The translations under genes and the position numbers were made by a program. Below are positions 61,269-64,000 of a DNA stretch of 64,000 nucleotides, piece by piece. Under the pieces are notes generated by a model. It did not search any database and was not told the DNA's origin. It worked only from the letters and a program-made list of their open reading frames with translations. Each line of letters begins with the position of its first letter. The stretch's first letter is position 1. Source of the stretch: Brucepastera parasyntrophica (GTDB lineage Bacteria; Spirochaetota; Spirochaetia; Treponematales; Treponemataceae); the NCBI RefSeq assembly GCF_022376835.1, contig NZ_CP084606.1, forward strand, positions 3,030,739 to 3,094,738, given 5' to 3'.

Positions 61269-62198
61269 ATGAGAGAAAAACGTATTATCGTCTGCTGCAT
61301 GGCCATTGCCCTGCTCTTGGCGGCAGGATGCAAGAGTGCCAGTGATTCGGGAACCCCAACCGTTTCCCCCACCGCTATGGCAGGCATTACCGCGAGCGCG
61401 GGAACACTGGCCCCTGCTTTTTCGGAAAAAACAACAAGTTACACCCTGTCGGTAGCCAACTCGGTGGAAACCGTGACCATGACGGGCACCCCGAAAAACG
61501 CGGCCTCAACTGTGGCTTATACCCCCAGCCGCCAGATAGCCCTTACCGTTGGAGTACCGGCTACGGCAAAACTGCAGGTTGTTTCCGCCTCAGGAGCAGC
61601 CGGAACGGAATATACCGTTGTTATTACAAGACAGGCACAGTTGGTAACACATCTGGAAATGAATGTTTCGGCGGCGGAACTGCTGCCGACGGAGACTATC
61701 CAGTTAACGGTAGCGGCGACCCCCGCTAATGCCACCAACAAGGCCGTAACCTGGAGCAGCAGCGACACAGGCGTAGCCGGCGTGGCAGACGGGCTGGTTA
61801 CCGCTGTATCCGGCGGAACCGCTGTTATAACCGCGACGGCCGCCGACGGAAGCGGCGAAACGGCAGCCTGCACAGTTACGGTTTCGGACATTGATACCGG
61901 CGCCGGCATAACGGTTACCTTTACCGCCATGACCGACGAACCCCCAACCATGGAAAAAAACACCAACAGAAGTATTTCCCAGGCCCGGAACCAGTCTCTG
62001 ACCGTGAAGGCTACGGGGTATGATTCATATTCCTGGATAGTTGACGCCGATCAGTATAATTACTACGAAAATGTTGCCCTGGGAGAGATAAGAGTATATG
62101 CCCAGAACTATTCTTATGGTCAGCATTCTGTGCTCGCCATTGTGTACAAGAACGGCCTTCCCTATTCCAGGGAAGTAATTTTCACGGTAGCGCCGTAA
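61269..62198 (+). CDS. Ig-like (Big_2) surface lipoprotein
   Basis: 309 residues from ATG 61269 (GGAGGA 5 bases upstream). Lipobox LLAAGC at about residues 16-21. Then a cadherin-like beta-sandwich (TLAPAFSEKTTSYTLSVAN, residues about 42-120), a Big_2 Ig-like domain (LLPTETIQLTVAATPANATN, VTWSSSDTGVAGVADGLVTA) and a C-terminal sandwich (SYSWIVDADQYNYYENV). Such proteins sit on the outer surface. It precedes a second lipoprotein gene by 12 bases, so the pair is one transcript. Confidence 0.85.
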   Translation: MREKRIIVCCMAIALLLAAGCKSASDSGTPTVSPTAMAGITASAGTLAPAFSEKTTSYTLSVANSVETVTMTGTPKNAASTVAYTPSRQIALTVGVPATAKLQVVSASGAAGTEYTVVITRQAQLVTHLEMNVSAAELLPTETIQLTVAATPANATNKAVTWSSSDTGVAGVADGLVTAVSGGTAVITATAADGSGETAACTVTVSDIDTGAGITVTFTAMTDEPPTMEKNTNRSISQARNQSLTVKATGYDSYSWIVDADQYNYYENVALGEIRVYAQNYSYGQHSVLAIVYKNGLPYSREVIFTVAP

Positions 62199-62210
62199 GG
62201 AGGACGAAAA

Positions 62211-64000
62211 ATGAAATATTCAATTAAACGATTCGGAATATACGGTATTCTGCTCGCCCTGGTAGTTCTCGCGGGCTGTATGAACCCCCTTATAAGCACG
62301 CCGGATGGAATTTCTCAGGACAGCTCGAAGGGGAAGCTGAGCCTTTCCATTGGGACCGGGGACAGTTCGCGCACCCTGCTCCCGAAGCAGGCCTTTACAA
62401 AATACGTTCTGTCTTTTGTGTCCGACGGCCTTCCCACCCAGAGTGATATAACCCTGACCGGGAAAAACAGCGCCGTGGTCGAGCTTGAACCGGCAACCTG
62501 GGACATAACGGCCACCGGCTATGTTATGATTAACGGCACGGAATATCCCGCCGCCGCGAACACTGTAACCGAAACCATAAGCGCGGGAAGCGCCAAATCC
62601 GTTTCCATAGACATAAGCGCCGCTCAGAACGCCGGGAACGGTTACTTTACCTATTCGGTCAGTTATCCCTCCCATGTTTCGTATGCTTCACTGCAACTCC
62701 TTAAACTGAGTGACTACTCCCTGGTAACCAGCGCCGATTTACTCTCCGACCCGGCGGACACCCTCGCGGTGGCTCCCGGTTTTTACCTTATGAGGATATA
62801 CCTGGCAACAAATGCCGAAGGCGCGTACCGCACGGAAGTGGTTCATATTTACTCGAATATGGAAACAGAGGCGTCCTATACCATTACCTCCGAGGACTTT
62901 AAAAACACCATAATCTTAAGCGGCACAGTGGACCTTACCGGCCTCGACGTCAATTACGTTGAGATCAGCTTTTATGAGGATCCAAACTACTGGAACTGGC
63001 TTGATTGGGTTGAAGTTGACCTGGCGGACGGAACCTGGAGCATGTTTTTCCTGGCTCTTCCTGTTGCCCAGGAAATGTATCCCGAAATTTATATCTATAC
63101 AGCCTCCGGCGAGGATTTGTATCTTAAGGCGGCTCCGGTAACGGTTCATAATGAAAGCGTTCAGAATATCAACTTCGGGCCCTTTACGCTGATCAATCTG
63201 AGCGGCACGGTGGACCTTACAGGCTATGATTCTGTCTATGCCGAAGTAGAAGTATATGCCGACGCGGACCGGAACGTCTGGCTTGGGTATGGGGAAGTCC
63301 AGACAGACGGAACCTGGAGTGTTAAGGTTCCCGCCTTTACCTCCGCAACAAATGTCTATTTTGACGTGTACATTGAACTGAACGGCGGCGGTTATGCGGA
63401 CAGGAAAAAGGCCGATCCGGTAAGCGTGTATAACACAAGTGTTTCCGGCATTGCCATCGGTCCGTTCGCGTCCGGCGCCATTACCCTGAGCGGAACGGTG
63501 AACACAAACGGCCTGACCCTCGATTCGGATTCAATGGATATGTATGATGACGACGGCAATTATATTGGAACCGCGGCTATTGATACTCAGGACAATTCCT
63601 GGACGGCGAACATTACACCCTTTGACGTTGATACGAAAGTCAGTTTCGCCGTTTCAGTTGACACAGGTTCCGGTATCTATGATGTGCTGCTTTCAGAAAC
63701 CGCGACTGTGCGGGATACCAATGTCAGCGGCATAGCCCTGAATCTTGGAGGCGTTACGCTTGGAGCGGTAACGGAACTCTATACAAACGGATACGTTGTC
63801 CTCTTTATCCCCGAAACAGCCGGCGCCTTTACATTTGATGCGAAAAGCGATGACATCGACACCTATATGTATCTGGTAGACGGCCTTGACGGGTCCGTGC
63901 TTATTTATGATGACGACGGCGGGGAAGGCTATAATTCCCGTATTACCTATGATCTTCAGGCCGGGCATCCCTATCTTGTTTATTCAAGTGATCGATGGGA
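62211..64000 (+). CDS. Repeat-containing lipoprotein, 3' end outside window
   Basis: Open from ATG 62211 (AAGGAGG 8 bases upstream) to the last base, at least 596 codons. Signal ILLALVVLAGC, acylated Cys about residue 23. A beta-rich N-terminal domain (about 30-220) is followed by tandem units of roughly 90-100 residues beginning LSGTVDLTG or LSGTVNTNG, with a DGTWSV-like strand in the middle and a V.GIAIGPF-like end, from about residue 232. The last visible part (VVLFIPETAGAFTFDAKSDD, LVDGLDGSVLIYDDDGG) looks like a pre-peptidase C-terminal (PPC-like) domain. Probably surface-exposed. Confidence 0.82.
   Translation, partial: MKYSIKRFGIYGILLALVVLAGCMNPLISTPDGISQDSSKGKLSLSIGTGDSSRTLLPKQAFTKYVLSFVSDGLPTQSDITLTGKNSAVVELEPATWDITATGYVMINGTEYPAAANTVTETISAGSAKSVSIDISAAQNAGNGYFTYSVSYPSHVSYASLQLLKLSDYSLVTSADLLSDPADTLAVAPGFYLMRIYLATNAEGAYRTEVVHIYSNMETEASYTITSEDFKNTIILSGTVDLTGLDVNYVEISFYEDPNYWNWLDWVEVDLADGTWSMFFLALPVAQEMYPEIYIYTASGEDLYLKAAPVTVHNESVQNINFGPFTLINLSGTVDLTGYDSVYAEVEVYADADRNVWLGYGEVQTDGTWSVKVPAFTSATNVYFDVYIELNGGGYADRKKADPVSVYNTSVSGIAIGPFASGAITLSGTVNTNGLTLDSDSMDMYDDDGNYIGTAAIDTQDNSWTANITPFDVDTKVSFAVSVDTGSGIYDVLLSETATVRDTNVSGIALNLGGVTLGAVTELYTNGYVVLFIPETAGAFTFDAKSDDIDTYMYLVDGLDGSVLIYDDDGGEGYNSRITYDLQAGHPYLVYSSDRW

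Overview
The window looks like chromosomal DNA of a free-living or gut-associated spirochaete, most likely Treponema-like, with G+C near one half. I infer this from many lipoproteins with relaxed lipoboxes, a very large Ig-like surface lipoprotein, MCP and CheW chemotaxis proteins, a helix-turn-helix/PtsN fusion, LL-diaminopimelate aminotransferase, and frequent TTG or apparently leaderless starts. No tRNA, rRNA, CRISPR array, phage or transposase gene was seen.

Layout. 1-3 kb: the end of an MCP and three AT-rich envelope genes. 3-5.4 kb (minus strand): aroF-tyrA, preceded by what reads as a complete Tyr/Phe transcription attenuator with a 42-residue leader peptide (FSYYFYY) and a terminator/antiterminator pair. 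5.4-13 kb: malic enzyme, a DMT exporter, a broken TM2-like gene, a phosphoribosyltransferase, an exported repeat protein, rnhB and cheW. 13-17.7 kb: a DegT-like protein without a PLP lysine, nadK, recN and an unknown gene. 18-22 kb: a heterodimeric ABC exporter. 23-34 kb: branched-chain amino acid genes leuA, cimA, leuC, leuD, leuB, an XRE regulator, ilvD and ilvB; ilvN lies apart at 58.4 kb. 34-38 kb: an MBOAT acyltransferase with an SGNH partner, then dapL. 38.3-49 kb: a 3567-residue Ig-repeat lipoprotein. 49-50.7 kb: a redox trio (53-residue CXXC protein, polyferredoxin, TlpA). 51-53 kb: nifS-nifU. 53-60.7 kb: a degenerate M23 protein with a propeller partner, cdd, HTH-PtsN, a transglutaminase-like protein, a pseudouridine synthase, ilvN, an AraC regulator and a lipoprotein hydrolase. 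61-64 kb: two Ig/beta-sandwich lipoproteins, the second running off the end.

How it works together. Isoleucine is probably made by the citramalate route (CimA, then LeuCDB and IlvBN/IlvD), leucine by LeuABCD, lysine and peptidoglycan precursor through DapL, and tyrosine/phenylalanine through AroF/TyrA. The Fe-S enzymes (LeuC, IlvD, polyferredoxin) fit with the nearby nifSU.

Features outside the genes. (1) A seven-copy interspersed palindromic repeat (here R1) carries a 42-nt hairpin and a Shine-Dalgarno sequence placed next to gene starts. (2) A second hairpin repeat (R2) is present. (3) Three TTACACA-N6-TGTGTAA palindromes lie on one helical face before nifS. (4) Six reading-frame interruptions all sit at homopolymer runs (aroF, TM2-like, nadK twice, recN, M23-like). 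They may be sequence errors or may be read by slippage.
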